From the NCBI GenBank assembly GCA_039720395.1, contig CM077833.1:534501-598500 (forward strand): 64,000 nucleotides of DNA, given 5' to 3'. The position numbers and the translations under genes are program-made. Position 1 is the first letter of the stretch. The number at the start of each line of letters is the position of its first letter. A model generated the notes under the pieces. That model ran no database searches, was not told the DNA's origin, and saw only the letters and a program-made list of their open reading frames with translations. Origin of the DNA: Liquidambar formosana (taxonomy: Eukaryota > Streptophyta > Magnoliopsida > Saxifragales > Altingiaceae). Shown piece after piece: positions 10,261 to 21,096 of this stretch.

Positions 10261-12179
10261 TTCATGCTCTAAACTAAATTGTTGGTTAGTTCTGCTTCTT
10301 GGTTTTTGGATTCTAGTGTAATCTAAATCAAAGCAGAAAGTTAAGTAGATAATAAGTTACCTTTAAAAATTTTAATAGAGCAAGAGTTGCTAGATTAATT
10401 TTGGGAACTTATTTCTTAACTAGGTCATTTAAGACATTCTAGAAATTTGATTTCTGAATTTAAATGACTAATTAGAGCGAATGCAACGTATTCTGAGAAT
10501 ACAAGAGATGTAGAGATGTGAACCCCAGAAATGGTTAAGGCCCACAGGAGGGTTTAAAAGTCGCCAATCTGTGGACCCAGGAAAAGAGGGCCCACGAATG
10601 GGTTTGGAAAAAGAAAGGAGTCGCCACCTTATTTTTTAAAGGAAACAAGGAAAACCCTAAAAACGGTTTTGTTTTAGGAAAACAAAAGATTGACTCCATA
10701 TTTAAAAATGGAAAGGCAAATGATCTTTTGGAAACCAGAGAATTCGGGGATTCGGAGGCTAAGTTACGATATGGGAAGGTTCTAGGCACAGCCTATAGGC
10801 ACCCATATCGCCCTAAACGGTCTCTTAATTTAATTGGGCTAAATCAAAGTCTTAATCACACATAAATCAACAGTTATCATCACAAGACAGCATGCATATC
10901 ATTCATTCATTCATCCATATAATCATGTAAATCAAAGAAAAAACAGAAAAAAGAAGGAGGGGGAGAAAACCTAGGATACTTAGTATCCTAGGGCGGACTT
11001 GAACATCACGAAGAGCGCCTACGTACCATGTATGGAAATACATGGATCAAAGTCCACGTAGTTCGAAAGGGAATAGGGTTATAACCTAATCAAGGCCTAT
11101 GGTAAACCCTAAGTTTCCTTTCAAGTAAAACATGGTAAGTTTCCAAAATAAATGATTCTCAAAAGATTTTTGGTAAAATATGGAATTTTGATAAAAGATG
11201 GAAACTTTGATTTAAAAGGTATCTTTTATTGAAAGGAAACTATAGAATCTACCATACCCCTCTATTAGGAAACAACCCTAGGGGGGGAGAAAGGGAAAGT
11301 TTCAAAGGAAGGAAAGAAGGGTGAATTGGGGCACCCTCACACCCTACTTACCTTAAGCAAAAGCAACCTGTCAAAGTAACCACCCTATTGCATAGGGTAA
11401 TTACCTTATTTGTAAGATTTCATCTCACAATAGCCAAAATAACCACCCCACATTGGTGGGGTAGTTGCACCTGTTGTACCTGTCAAAGCACCTGCAATTT
11501 CCATGCAAAACATACCAAAAATACCAACCAAACAAGCTAGATTCCAAATCAAGCCATTATCATGCCCAAACATGGGCTAACACATGCTCAAAATATCATA
11601 TCAAAGACAAATAACAGATCTGGACAGAATTGAAATAAGGCTTAAAATCAACCACCAGTCATGCAACAACATGAATCATAAGCTAACTGAAACCCTAATT
11701 CAACCCTACATGCAATGACATGCAAAAAACCCTAAAATCAACTATATGAATGCTAGAAATATCATAGTTATCAAATATGCAGCACATATATGTCAACTAT
11801 GAAGAAAACACAAGAAAAAACCCTAAGCTATCATGCTATATGCTACTTTCCTAATACAAGGATGAATGAAACCCTAGAATCACAATTGTGCTCAAAATCA
11901 CATAAAATAACTCTAAATCATGCAAAGCCCATCATAGACATCATGCTAATCATGCATATTAATCAATAGAAGCATCAACACATGATAAAAACACAAACTT
12001 GCACATGAAATATAGCTATTCTAAGTAAAAACCTAATTTCAGCACAGGAGAAACCCTAGAATTGCAAACATGCAGTAAATCACATGGAATAACATCCTAG
12101 CATACTAAACAGCCCACAAATATGATCCTAAACATGCATACTAACTAATAGAAATAGCAAAACACAACAAAAACACAAA

Positions 12180-12530
12180 CTTTAATATGCAAAAGAGTTA
12201 TTTCATGCAGAAAACCGTTTTAAGCACCTAAGAAACCCTAAAGTCCCAAACATGCAGTAAATCACATGGAATAACATCCTAGCATACTAAACAGCCCACA
12301 AATATGATCCTAAACATGCATGGAAGCAACAAGACATGATAAAAACACAAGCTCTAATATACCAAAGAGTTATTTCATGCAGAAAACCATTTTAAGCACC
12401 TAAGAAACCCTAAAGTCCCAAACATGCAGTAAATCACATGGAATAACATCCTAGCATACTAAACAGCCCACAAATATGATCCTAAACATGCATGGAAGCA
12501 ACAAGACGTGATAAAAACACAAGCTTTGAT
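12180..12530. repeat. Two 172-175-bp tandem units inside the LTR
   Basis: A unit running from AGAGTTATTTCATGCAG to ACATGCATGGAAGCAAC occurs twice. B LTRs also carry two (22735-23080 and 62290-62640), A LTRs only a part of one. This accounts for most of the length difference between the 3.3-kb and 2.96-kb LTR types. Confidence 0.7.
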
Positions 12531-13021
12531 ATGCAATCATCCTATTCTATGCAAAAACCCTAACTTTAAAAGAGAGAAGAGGAGGAAGGGGGGAATACCT
12601 ATGGTGAAGTATCCTTTTGCTGCTGTAGGGTGTCCTCCTTCTCTTGTGTACTGCTGGGAGTTCCTTCCTTCAAGCCTTCAAGCAATGCTCCAACCCTCCT
12701 CCAAGCTTACTCTCACACTCTCTCACTCAAAGTATAGGTTAAACTACCCTAAGGATGGCTGCCATAGCCTCCAAGTCTCACACAAAGTGCCTCCAAAGTG
12801 TCCCCTATTGCTGAAGTATAAGGGGGTATTTATAGGGATTGAGGGGAAACCCTCAATGGTTGGGATTAAAACCCTAGGGATTGATCCAAGGGCTCTTAGA
12901 GGTTACCTTGGGGCTCAAGTAGGTCAAAAAAGGCTGAAATTAGGGTTAAATGGCGGCCAAAGGCGAGCAAATCCGAGAAAATAGGGTGGGAGCCGCGTCA
13001 AGGCTCAAAAAAGGAAAGTGG

Positions 13022-13101
13022 CTCGGGTGACCACCTGGGGCTGGGCGGCTAGCAGCCTGGGCCCAGGCGGCTAGCCGCCCAGGCCTGGGTGGTCACCCGA
13101 G
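13022..13101. promoter_or_regulatory. 80-bp GC-rich palindrome in the solo LTR
   Basis: Two 40-bp arms that pair almost completely (CTCGGGTGACCACC outside, GGCGGCTAGCCGCC in the right arm, TGGG/CCCA centre). The left-arm core has a one-base change here, GGCTAGCAGCC. It lies about 190-265 bp upstream of the minus-strand TATA box. Confidence 0.8.
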
Positions 13102-14149
13102 GCACTGTCAGCTTATGCCCATTTTTGACCCTTTCAGCTTCCAAATGTGTTTCAGGGCCCAAATCAACTCCGATTTTGACGAAACGAAAGCCAAAACGAC
13201 CGTGTTTCGAAGGGGAATGTAATTTGAGTCACTTGAGGGCAAGAAACCCTAGCCATGGCTGCATGGTTGAGTCCTACAAAGGTGGTTAACCGCTATGCCT
13301 CACCATCGCTTAGCTTAGGTATGCACATAGGGTCGCACCGAATGCTTTCCAATTCGAAATTCAACCTCCCTAAACACATTTGGGGATGAAATCAAGACCA
13401 ATCAAGGTCAAATGAGTAGTCATAGAGTGAAAATCATGAGCCAATTCGAGCTAACCCGAAGTAGGTCTTTTAGCCAACCTGAGCCTTAATGAGCCATTCT
13501 AATCCCGAACCTTCAATTCATCGAATTGAACCCACAAATACCTCAAATACAACCATATGAACTCCAATTGGCAATTTGGAGATCATTTCAAGGTCAAATG
13601 GAAAGTTTGTGATCAAAAAGACGATTATGCCCCTCAAGTCACAAAAGTTCTAATTAACCCTCGAGATCAACTCCAAATCGAACCAAAATTCATACACACC
13701 ATCCTTAGGACCCTAGAAACTCAATGCAAAAGACTAGACTCAAAAAGGAAACAAAAAGACTCATGCAATGACAAACCCTAGCTAAGGTGACAGGTGGCAA
13801 AAATGGGGTGTGACAAGAGACTCTCATTTAAATGTAACGATTATGACTTGGTTATGAGATTACCAAACCCATCTTTTACTTGGTGAAGTGAAAGAGTTAC
13901 ATTTATAATTTGACTAATACATTGTGATGTATATAGTCATGTAGAGCATGCATTCAATTACAATAGACTCATCTTAGAATACCATAGCTCAATGGTGAAT
14001 CTAAGAGAACGAATTGAACCCTATTAAGATATGGTTTGATCCATGATGAGTTTTACTAATGTATCCATCTAGGATATACCTTAAAATTGCTACATATTGA
14101 TAATTTAGGGTTCACTCCAGTTTTGTCCCAATTATATCAGATATAATAT

Positions 14150-15840
14150 GGGAAGAAACCCAACTTAAAGAAGTTAAGGCTTGGGCTTGTGCTACATATG
14201 TCTGGAAACATAATGTAGACAATCTGGAAATACGGTCAAGTAAGTGTTGAATTGTGGTATATCCCAAAAGTGGTTGGGATAGTATTTCTATTACCCTAAT
14301 GAACAAAAGTTGTCCATTAGGATGTTTGCTGGATTTTCTTGAGAAAGAGTTCATTCAAGAAAGATGCAAAAGTAGATAGAATTTATAGAATTGTCTGTAA
14401 AGCCGCAAACGAACAAAGATCCAACCCTTGTCTTTGTTGAGACAAAACCCTTAACTACACTACAATCTTTTCATAGATCAAATTGGATATTTCTTAACAT
14501 AAGAGAGATATTGTATCTCTATTAGAATGTGAAAGAATTGTTCTTTGGTGATAAAGATCACCAAGATAATCCTATTGATTATGACTAGACGATGTTTCAC
14601 ATCAACTCGAGAAATGACTAAGAGTCATTAAATCCAATATGGACAGGTAGAGACCTAAAAGGCTTGGCTATTTAAGAATGTTTTCAACATAGGCAAAAAG
14701 TTGTCTATAAAGAAACTTGTTTGATAATAGTTATGCTGAAATCCATTTGGATCTTGTTATCTATAAACACACATTTTGAATATAAGATATGTCAAAAAGG
14801 ATATAAAGATGTTATATCAAATGGTGAAAAACCATAAAAGTGTGTAAGTTATAGAAGTCTATTAATAGACTACAAGGTTCTCATAATTAGAACATCTATA
14901 AAGTTGAGGTAATCAAATTGTTTGATTTCTCTCATTGTATAGATGGACCATGAGTGTATAAAAGGTTAGTGGGAGTGCGATCGTTTTTCTTTATCCTAAG
15001 TATGGATGACATCATAATCATTATGAATGATATATGAATGTTATCTAATGTAAAGTTTTAGTTTTTGGAGAAAAACTAATTCATGAAAGATTTGGCAAAA
15101 GCATCCAATAAGATCTATAGAGATAGATCATATAGATTGCTAAGTATCTCCAAATCATCAAACATAGTTGAAATGTTGAAGGAGTTCAACATAGAGAATT
15201 CTAAGGGAGGTCTGATTTACTTCAGATAAGAATTCATTATTCAAGGGCATGTGCCCTAGGATAACACAAGTAAGATTCTTAAAGTGTTAAGAAGCCTTAT
15301 TTTACACTATGTATTGAACCTGATATCTATTATGTTGTAATTGTTACAAATAGTTATCAATCAATTCAAATTTGGAATATTGGATTGTATATGGAAATTG
15401 TAAACTCATAGTAGATGGGTATATGGATTTGGATATAATCCATATGGGGTATATTTTATATTCACTTTAGTTGGTGAAATACTTAATGGAAGAACTGTAT
15501 GAAAGATACAGTGGATTCCATTATTAAGGGTGAATTAATTGTCGCATTGTCTAGGAGACTGTTTGGATCTATAAGTTCATTTAGAACTTAGAGTTGTTCC
15601 TTCCATTGAGTTGCCCACACCTTGTTTTGTGACAACAATGGGTCTATATCTCAAGTATAGGAATCACGGTCTCATCAAAAGTCCAAACACATAGAGCGGC
15701 AATTCCAAGTGATTAGAGGAATCATTGGAAAAGGTAATAGATACATTACAGAAGATATTATCTACATAAGTTTTTGTAGACCTACTGACTAAAGCTTTAA
15801 AACATAATTTGTTATGTCTAAGACCAACATCTTGAGAAGA
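14150..15840 (+). pseudogene. Decayed copia pol (integrase end, RT, RNase H)
   Basis: Broken translated patches are in the copia pol order. Near 14180-14350 an integrase-end pattern (NVDNLEIRSSKC ... FLEKEFIQER). Near 14980-15230 an RT pattern in which the YVDD region has decayed (MDDIIII), then IYRDRSYRLL and FNIENSKGGLI. Near 15690-15810 an RNase H end (HIERQFQVIRGII ... LTKALK). Stops and shifts interrupt all of them. The polypurine tract and 3' LTR follow directly. Confidence 0.7.
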
Positions 15841-15872
15841 TAGGTATGCGATACATGGTCGATTGGCTTTAG

Positions 15873-15886
15873 TGCAAGTGGGAGAT
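15873..15886 (+). other. Polypurine tract of element 1
   Basis: GCAAGTGGGAGAT immediately before the 3' LTR start, the common copia form AAGTGGGAGATTGTTAGG. Confidence 0.8.
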
Positions 15887-17575
15887 TGTTAGGATTATGC
15901 CCTAGAGCCAATCATAGAGATGATTGTTTAGGGATTAGGAACAATCATTTGATTTCATTTATGTATGTCACATTTATTATTGATTTAATAAAAGGGCTTA
16001 TTCTATTATGTTTATATGCATCATTTATATTTACATAATATGTCCATGGAGTTAGAGTTGAGAATATAGAATTACAAAGAGTTGTAATTTTGAGACTATA
16101 GATATATCTCTGTACTAAACTCCTTAAGCATTCCTAGTTGAAGGTTCACTATGATGGACAGTAATGAACCATAGGACTAGCACTTGCTAGGTTGACTCTA
16201 TAGGAGGATAGTTAGTCTCAAGCTATTTGTGTGGAGACACTACAACCAACAAGTGGGTGCCTATTACGAGAATAAGTACACTGAATGTGACCAAAGATAT
16301 GAGATAAACTGAATGGAGTTTTATCCTGCCTGTCAATCAGTTTCTCATTGTTATAGTGGTATAAGTAATCCTTAGACCTGAGACACCATAGTTGCCTTAT
16401 GCATGTAGCTTTAGAAGTTTGATAACACTAAGTGCAGATCCTATTCAGGGGTCTGCAAAGGTGTTCATTGGCCCTACTGCTATGTGTGTGAAGGCATGTG
16501 AGTGATCAACAAGGGATCCATCACTCTCAGGAAAAGAGAGAGAATGTCTCATATAGCATTCATAATATAACTCATTAAATCCATGGCCATGGTAGGATGA
16601 ATATGAAAAGAGTTTCATGAGTTCATCAATGAGTTGATATCTATGAATGAGTATAAAGTAATTGAACTAGGGACTTGACAGACTTCCATGTCCTATTAGT
16701 TCAATTGGAGACATTGTGTTGAAGGAAGGATGCAATTGTAACCTATAAACTATAATAGAAGGGTTCTTTGTAAATGACTATTCACCTCATTAAGGACCAC
16801 ACCATGAGCCATATGCTAGGTGTTACTCATGGTTAGTAGAAGCCCTAATTGATATAAGTGAGTTATAATCAATTAGGGAATTGGAAGGAGTTCCAATTAG
16901 ACCCTAAATGGAAAGAGTTCCATTGTGCACACCTCGTGTTATTCCTACTACTTAATGATGTGAACCCAATGGGTCACACACTGATCATGCAAGAAGGGCT
17001 TTAAAGTCTATGAGAGAAAGGGTTTTAGTGAATAAAGAATAGTTCTTTATAGGCCTATTTGTATTTGATACAAATAATAGGGGTTAATGTGCAATTAAGT
17101 GTAATTACACATAACCCTATTAGGGTTTCTTCCCCATGGCTAGCCCCCTTTAGTGGGCTGCCTATATAAGTCACACTTATGTGTGACATGGCATAAGAGG
17201 CTTGCACAATAAACCCTAGCCGTCCAGCCCTTTGGAGGCTCCCCAAGGGCTGGCCAGAATTTCCAGCACTCTCTCTCTCTCTCTCTTCTCTTCTCCTACT
17301 CTAGCAACAACAAGGAAAAGAGGATTAGGACTTGAAGCTCTAGCTAGGTGTGGATACCGTTGGAGGCAGCACACTTGGGCTGCTCATTCACCGCTGTCCG
17401 GAATCAAAGCTTGGAGCAAAAAGGAGAAGACAAAAATTCTGTAAGTGTTCTAACCCTCTTTGTAGTTAGGGTTTGATTTTGTGTTATGCATAGTTAGATT
17501 CATGGGATTGGGAATCGTAGGAAAAATTTTTTATATTCCGCCTTTGTATTTTTCCCTCTTGTTCGATTCCCAACA
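15887..17575 (+). mobile_element. Element 1 3' LTR (1,689 bp)
   Basis: Matches the 5' LTR with about six differences by eye (for example one G insertion in CTAGGGACTTG). TATATAA box at 17163-17169. TSD CCTTA follows at 17576-17580. Confidence 0.92.
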
Positions 17576-17580
17576 CCTTA

Positions 17581-17722
17581 GCCCCTTCTCATTCTCTCTC
17601 TCTCTCTCTGCTTCTCTTATTCTTCCTCTTCTTAAACTTTCTCTTGTTTTTCCCCCTTTCACAAACACCGTCGTCGTCCTAAGTTTTTCTCCGGCGATAC
17701 CCGAGGCTCTTCATCAACAAAA
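17581..17722 (+). promoter_or_regulatory. 5' leader of the C PMD gene
   Basis: CT-rich stretch (CTCTCTCTCTCTCTCT and TCTTCCTCTTCTT) leading to the start codon at 17723, typical of a plant 5' UTR. Its upstream promoter is now 13 kb away at 4316-4529 because element 1 inserted between them. Confidence 0.5.
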
Positions 17723-20484
17723 ATGGCCACGAAACGAGTTTGTGGTGATGACGATGGCTTCGTCATCAACAGGTGGGACCCGCAGCTTCCACCAAATGCT
17801 ATCCCGGAGATTCTGTATCGCCCTACGGACCACCGTTCCCAGATTGCATGGCAGCAGCGGGTATGTTACAAAAGATTTGATTTTTCCTTTTAAAGCTTTG
17901 ATTTTTATTAATGCACGCTAAAAATTCAAAATTTAAATAACTTGTGATGCCTAATAAACCTATAAAAAACATTGTGAACTCTGAAAATAATGATGGGGAA
18001 GAAATGGAAATGGCGGGACAATACAAAAGCTGTGTGTGAACAGGGGGTTAAAACGTCTGCGTACACAAAACCGCCAGTTGCGTACGCAACAAAAAAAAAA
18101 AAAAAAACAAGTCACCCTCGACATCATGACCTATGTGACCTAGGGCCTTTAAAGGTTATTTTGACTGACAATATTGCACAAAAAAGTAAGGGTATCCCCA
18201 TTTAGGCGCAACCATGTTTTCAATGATGCGTACGCACACACCTGTTTGTTTACGCATCACGAATTCACAGTTCTAAGTTCAGCACTTGGAGGTTTGGTCA
18301 TAAAAAGGAGAACCGAAGTTGTGTTTGACGAATGCCATGGATGCGTCCGCAACTTAAGTCAGTGCGTACGTAGTATTGGTATACTGGTTGAGATAAGCTG
18401 TATGCGTACGCAGACATTCATGTTGCGTGCGCATCCTTTGTCAATGTCGGGACTTTAAAGTCTGAATTTTAGACTTTATTCTTGGCGAGATGAATTAGGG
18501 GTTGTGTTGAGTGAGACTTGAGTTTCTGTTGCGCACGCTTCTGGGTGCATTGCGTACGCATGGGTGAACTTTTTCCTAAAATCATGGATTGCTCTGGTGC
18601 GTACGCATCTGCGGGGGTTGAGTACGCATGTTTCATGAATTCTATGGTATAGAATTGTCTAATATACATACCTGTTTTTATATTTACTTGACTTTAATTT
18701 TTGCAAATTCCGAAGAAGAAATACAAGTGTGGTAGCATGGATAACCTGAATAGTTGGTGGGGTCGGCTTACCAAGGAGACCCGACAACTGGTCATAGACG
18801 TGGGCTTTGGGAAGCTCACCAATGACACCATCACGCGCCGTCCTGGCCCTACACTTGTGCTTGCCTTGGCCGAGTGGTGGTGGGACACCACCCACACCTT
18901 CCATATAGCCGGACGGGAGTACACCATGAGCCCGTATGACTTCTATCGCCTGATTGGGCTTAGGATGAGGGGACGATGGTTTACATTTGAGCTGACGAAG
19001 GCCGATCGCAAGGCCTTGACCTTGTGCTTGTTGGGAGTCCCTTGCCCATCTGCTACACTGAAGTACCCAGCTTTGCTTGCTGCGTACTCTCAGAGAGGCC
19101 AGGATACTGCGGAGGATCGCACGCAGATGGCGCGAGCATTCATTCTATACCTCCTTGGCGCCTTTCTGGTTGCCAATTCTGCGCAGACGGTGGAGCCTGG
19201 ATGGCTACTGGCTTTGGATAATTTGACTACTGCGAGAGAGTATGGCTGGGGGAGTGCGGTCCTATCTCATCTGTACGCCACTATGGATTCACTAAGTCGG
19301 CTAGTGTCTGATCCTACTGGGTGTTGGTGCTTGTGGGGGGTAAGATGCTTCCTTTCCTTTTTCTTTTCTGTACTTTTCTTTTTCATTTTTGACTGTAAAT
19401 GGTAACATCTGAACTGTACAGTCGTGGGCTCGTGAGTATCTCACCCTGGAGCCGCTGATGGATGGAGACGAGGCTTCCCACATCGTGGTCAGGGAGTTTC
19501 TGGACAGACTGGATAGAGTAAGTGCCTTCCTTTCCTTTCTCTCTCTTTTTTTTTTTTATTTTTTTATTTTTTTATATTTTTTTTTTACTATACTAATTTC
19601 CTCTTTTGCAGGTGAATGCCCGACCATGGGTGGGTGCTCCTGAGCTGGGTCCTCAGGACTGGGAGGAGGATGCACGGGAGATATCAGAGATCTCCTGTCT
19701 GTTATCTTATCCTCGGGCACGCACCTTCTATTTTGCTAAGAGGGTGGTGCCCTAGCTCACCCTCGACCCGGAGCTGCGCCAGAGGGTTCCTTATGATCCG
19801 CCTTCCTTTTTACTGATCCCCTATTCCATGAGCGCAGCGAATGTGGAGGAATGGCGAGAGGGCATACATTACCTGTCTCGACTGCTAGGACCTTCAGAGA
19901 GTTATTGTACCTTTGCGCGCGAGCGGCTCATGCCCCGCCTTGTAGGACATCAGGTATTTTGATTGTCCCTGTGTTTCCTTTACCTGTTCTTGATATTTGA
20001 TGCTCACTTTACCTGCTTCTTTTCTGTCAGGTTCCTTTTGCTGGTGCTTCTGGCGAGGGATTCCCACCTGTATTCCCTTCTTAGTCTGTCCCACTCTTTC
20101 GCCGTGACGGCCGGATCCGTGAGGTGCGCATTCAGTGAGACATGACGGCCTATCCTTGTCCTATTCCTCCTAGTACACGTCAGGTATGTTTCTCTATTTT
20201 GCAAAAATGTGGTTATCATGTGATGTATGCATGTCCTAATTGTTTTTCCCATTTTTCCCTGTTAGCTTACGCTCCCCGAGACTGAGTTCGTCTATCAGAT
20301 GATAGGCGGACTCAAGCAGCTATGCATTGATCAGTCACAGACTATCTTGGAGCTGCGGGGAGGCGTGGGACGAGGCGGTGGTGGTGATATAGACAGTGAT
20401 GATGATGATGATGGGGATGGTGATCAGGAGAGCGTGATGCAGCCCCCTCGTGGTCGCGGTGGTGCCAGTTCATCCAGTGCTTAG
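17723..20484 (+). pseudogene. Plant mobile domain (PMD) gene of element C, three stops
   Basis: Six exons with phase-0 introns and GT-AG ends: 17723-17860, about 18716-19339, 19422-19517, 19612-19953, 20031-20183, 20266-20484. Exon 2 carries the PMD signature (LNSWWGRL ... ALAEWWWDTTHTFHIAGREYTMSPYDFYRLIGLRMRG), matching exon 2 of the B gene. The last exon encodes a Gly/Asp-rich tail and ends at TAG 20482-20484. Three in-frame stops break it: TAG 19753, TAG 20082, TGA 20136. The first aligns with a Gln in the B protein, so CAG to TAG is likely; all three fit C-to-T decay. The acceptor of intron 1 is the least certain boundary. The gene lies antisense to C's expected gag-pol. The role of these element-borne PMD proteins is unknown; cellular PMD proteins such as MAIN act in silencing and genome integrity. 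Confidence 0.8.
18058..18607. promoter_or_regulatory. TGCGTACGCA palindromes in intron 1 of the C PMD gene
   Basis: Perfect decamers at 18079, 18227, 18403, 18551 and 18598, plus variants TGCGTACACA (18058), TGCGTCCGCA (18342), TGCGTACGTA (18363), TGCGTGCGCA (18424) and TGCGCACGCT (about 18530). This is the densest cluster in the window. Confidence 0.7.
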
Positions 20485-20809
20485 AGGTGATAGATTTTTT
20501 TTCTTTGTTCACTTGCCCCCTCTTTTCTCAGAACAGTTTCTTTATTGGTTTTTCAGGATGTGTATTAAACATTTGCACTATAACCTTTATTTCAGTTTTT
20601 TTATTTTAGCAATTATATGTTTATATAAGAAAATGCATCTTTCAAAACGCGAATCTCCATAAACCACTGATATGAAAACAATCTGCCATGATTTAATCAG
20701 ACAAACCAACCATTGTCTTTCGGACTTGGTATCCGTCATGAAAATCCGTTGGCAGAAATCCACACTGATGTGTGCACAGGAGAGCCTGATGCGCATGTAA
20801 GACAATCTG
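20485..20809 (+). other. Spacer between the PMD and DUF7745-like genes of C
   Basis: Probable 3' end of the PMD gene: T-rich, with no open frame I can support. It leads into the promoter region of the next gene. Confidence 0.4.
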
Positions 20810-20810
20810 A

Positions 20811-20833
20811 TGCGTACGCATCTTGCGTACGCA
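20811..20833. promoter_or_regulatory. Two TGCGTACGCA palindromes upstream of the C DUF7745-like gene
   Basis: Perfect decamers at 20811-20820 and 20824-20833, with a TGATGCGCATG variant just upstream. They lie about 77 bp before the start codon at 20910. Confidence 0.7.
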
Positions 20834-20909
20834 ACATAGCTTTCAAACCTTTCTGAATGCCTTAAATCATTTCTTTTATTCCATCACCTCTTTTCAGAAG
20901 TTCTTGATA

Positions 20910-21096
20910 ATGGCAACTCTTTCTGATTGGATTAAATCCTTTAATCGTCAGTTTCGCGAGGAGTTGAATACACAGTTCCACTTAGCTTCTTTACTTGATT
21001 ACTCCAAAGTGCGGGTCGATCAAGACTTTCTTCAATTGACTGCGGGATTTTGGGATCCTTCTCGTCATGTGTTTCGCTTTAACAATTCAGAGATGT
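20910..21096 (+). pseudogene. DUF7745-like gene of element C, 5' part
   Basis: Starts MATLSDWIKSF and ends in GFWDPSRHVFRFNNSEM, where element B is inserted. The reading frame resumes at 63938 after removal of B and one copy of the GATGT duplication. The F-W-D-P-x2-H-V-F-R-F-N signature matches the intact copy in element B (42178-43443), about 55 residues into each protein. No function is established for this family; it is common in plant retrotransposons. The start could be upstream at 20823 in the same frame, but 20910 has the better family match. Confidence 0.75.

Larger units (their letters stand above)
10517..13815 (-). mobile_element. Solo LTR of the A/B gypsy family (3,299 bp)
   Basis: Plus-strand ends TGTGAACCCC... 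and ...GGGGTGTGACA with TSD AGAGA on both sides (10512-10516 and 13816-13820). The uninterrupted site with a single AGAGA is visible in element 2 at 56278-56282, proving a clean insertion. No internal region follows, so it arose by LTR-LTR recombination. It has the A-type extended end, two 172-175-bp internal repeats as in B, a minus-strand TATA box at 12826-12835, and the 80-bp palindrome at 13022-13101. Confidence 0.93.
4530..17575 (+). mobile_element. Element 1: non-autonomous, copia-derived LTR retrotransposon
   Basis: Complete insertion with LTRs 4530-6217 and 15887-17575, TSD CCTTA on both sides (4525-4529 and 17576-17580), initiator-Met primer-binding site and a GTGGGAGA polypurine tract. 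LTRs differ by about five substitutions and one indel by eye, so it is young. The gag and pol traces are full of stops and frameshifts, and element 2 shares the same overall decay. It therefore probably moved using enzymes supplied in trans. Without the solo LTR at 10517-13815 it is about 9.7 kb. It lies between C's promoter motifs and C's PMD gene. Confidence 0.9.

Noticed and set aside
10535..10789. 84-codon open frame on the minus strand, found again at 28765 and 38451
   Set aside because: Repeated because it is inside the gypsy LTR; shortened and altered in the B LTRs. No start context or family match.
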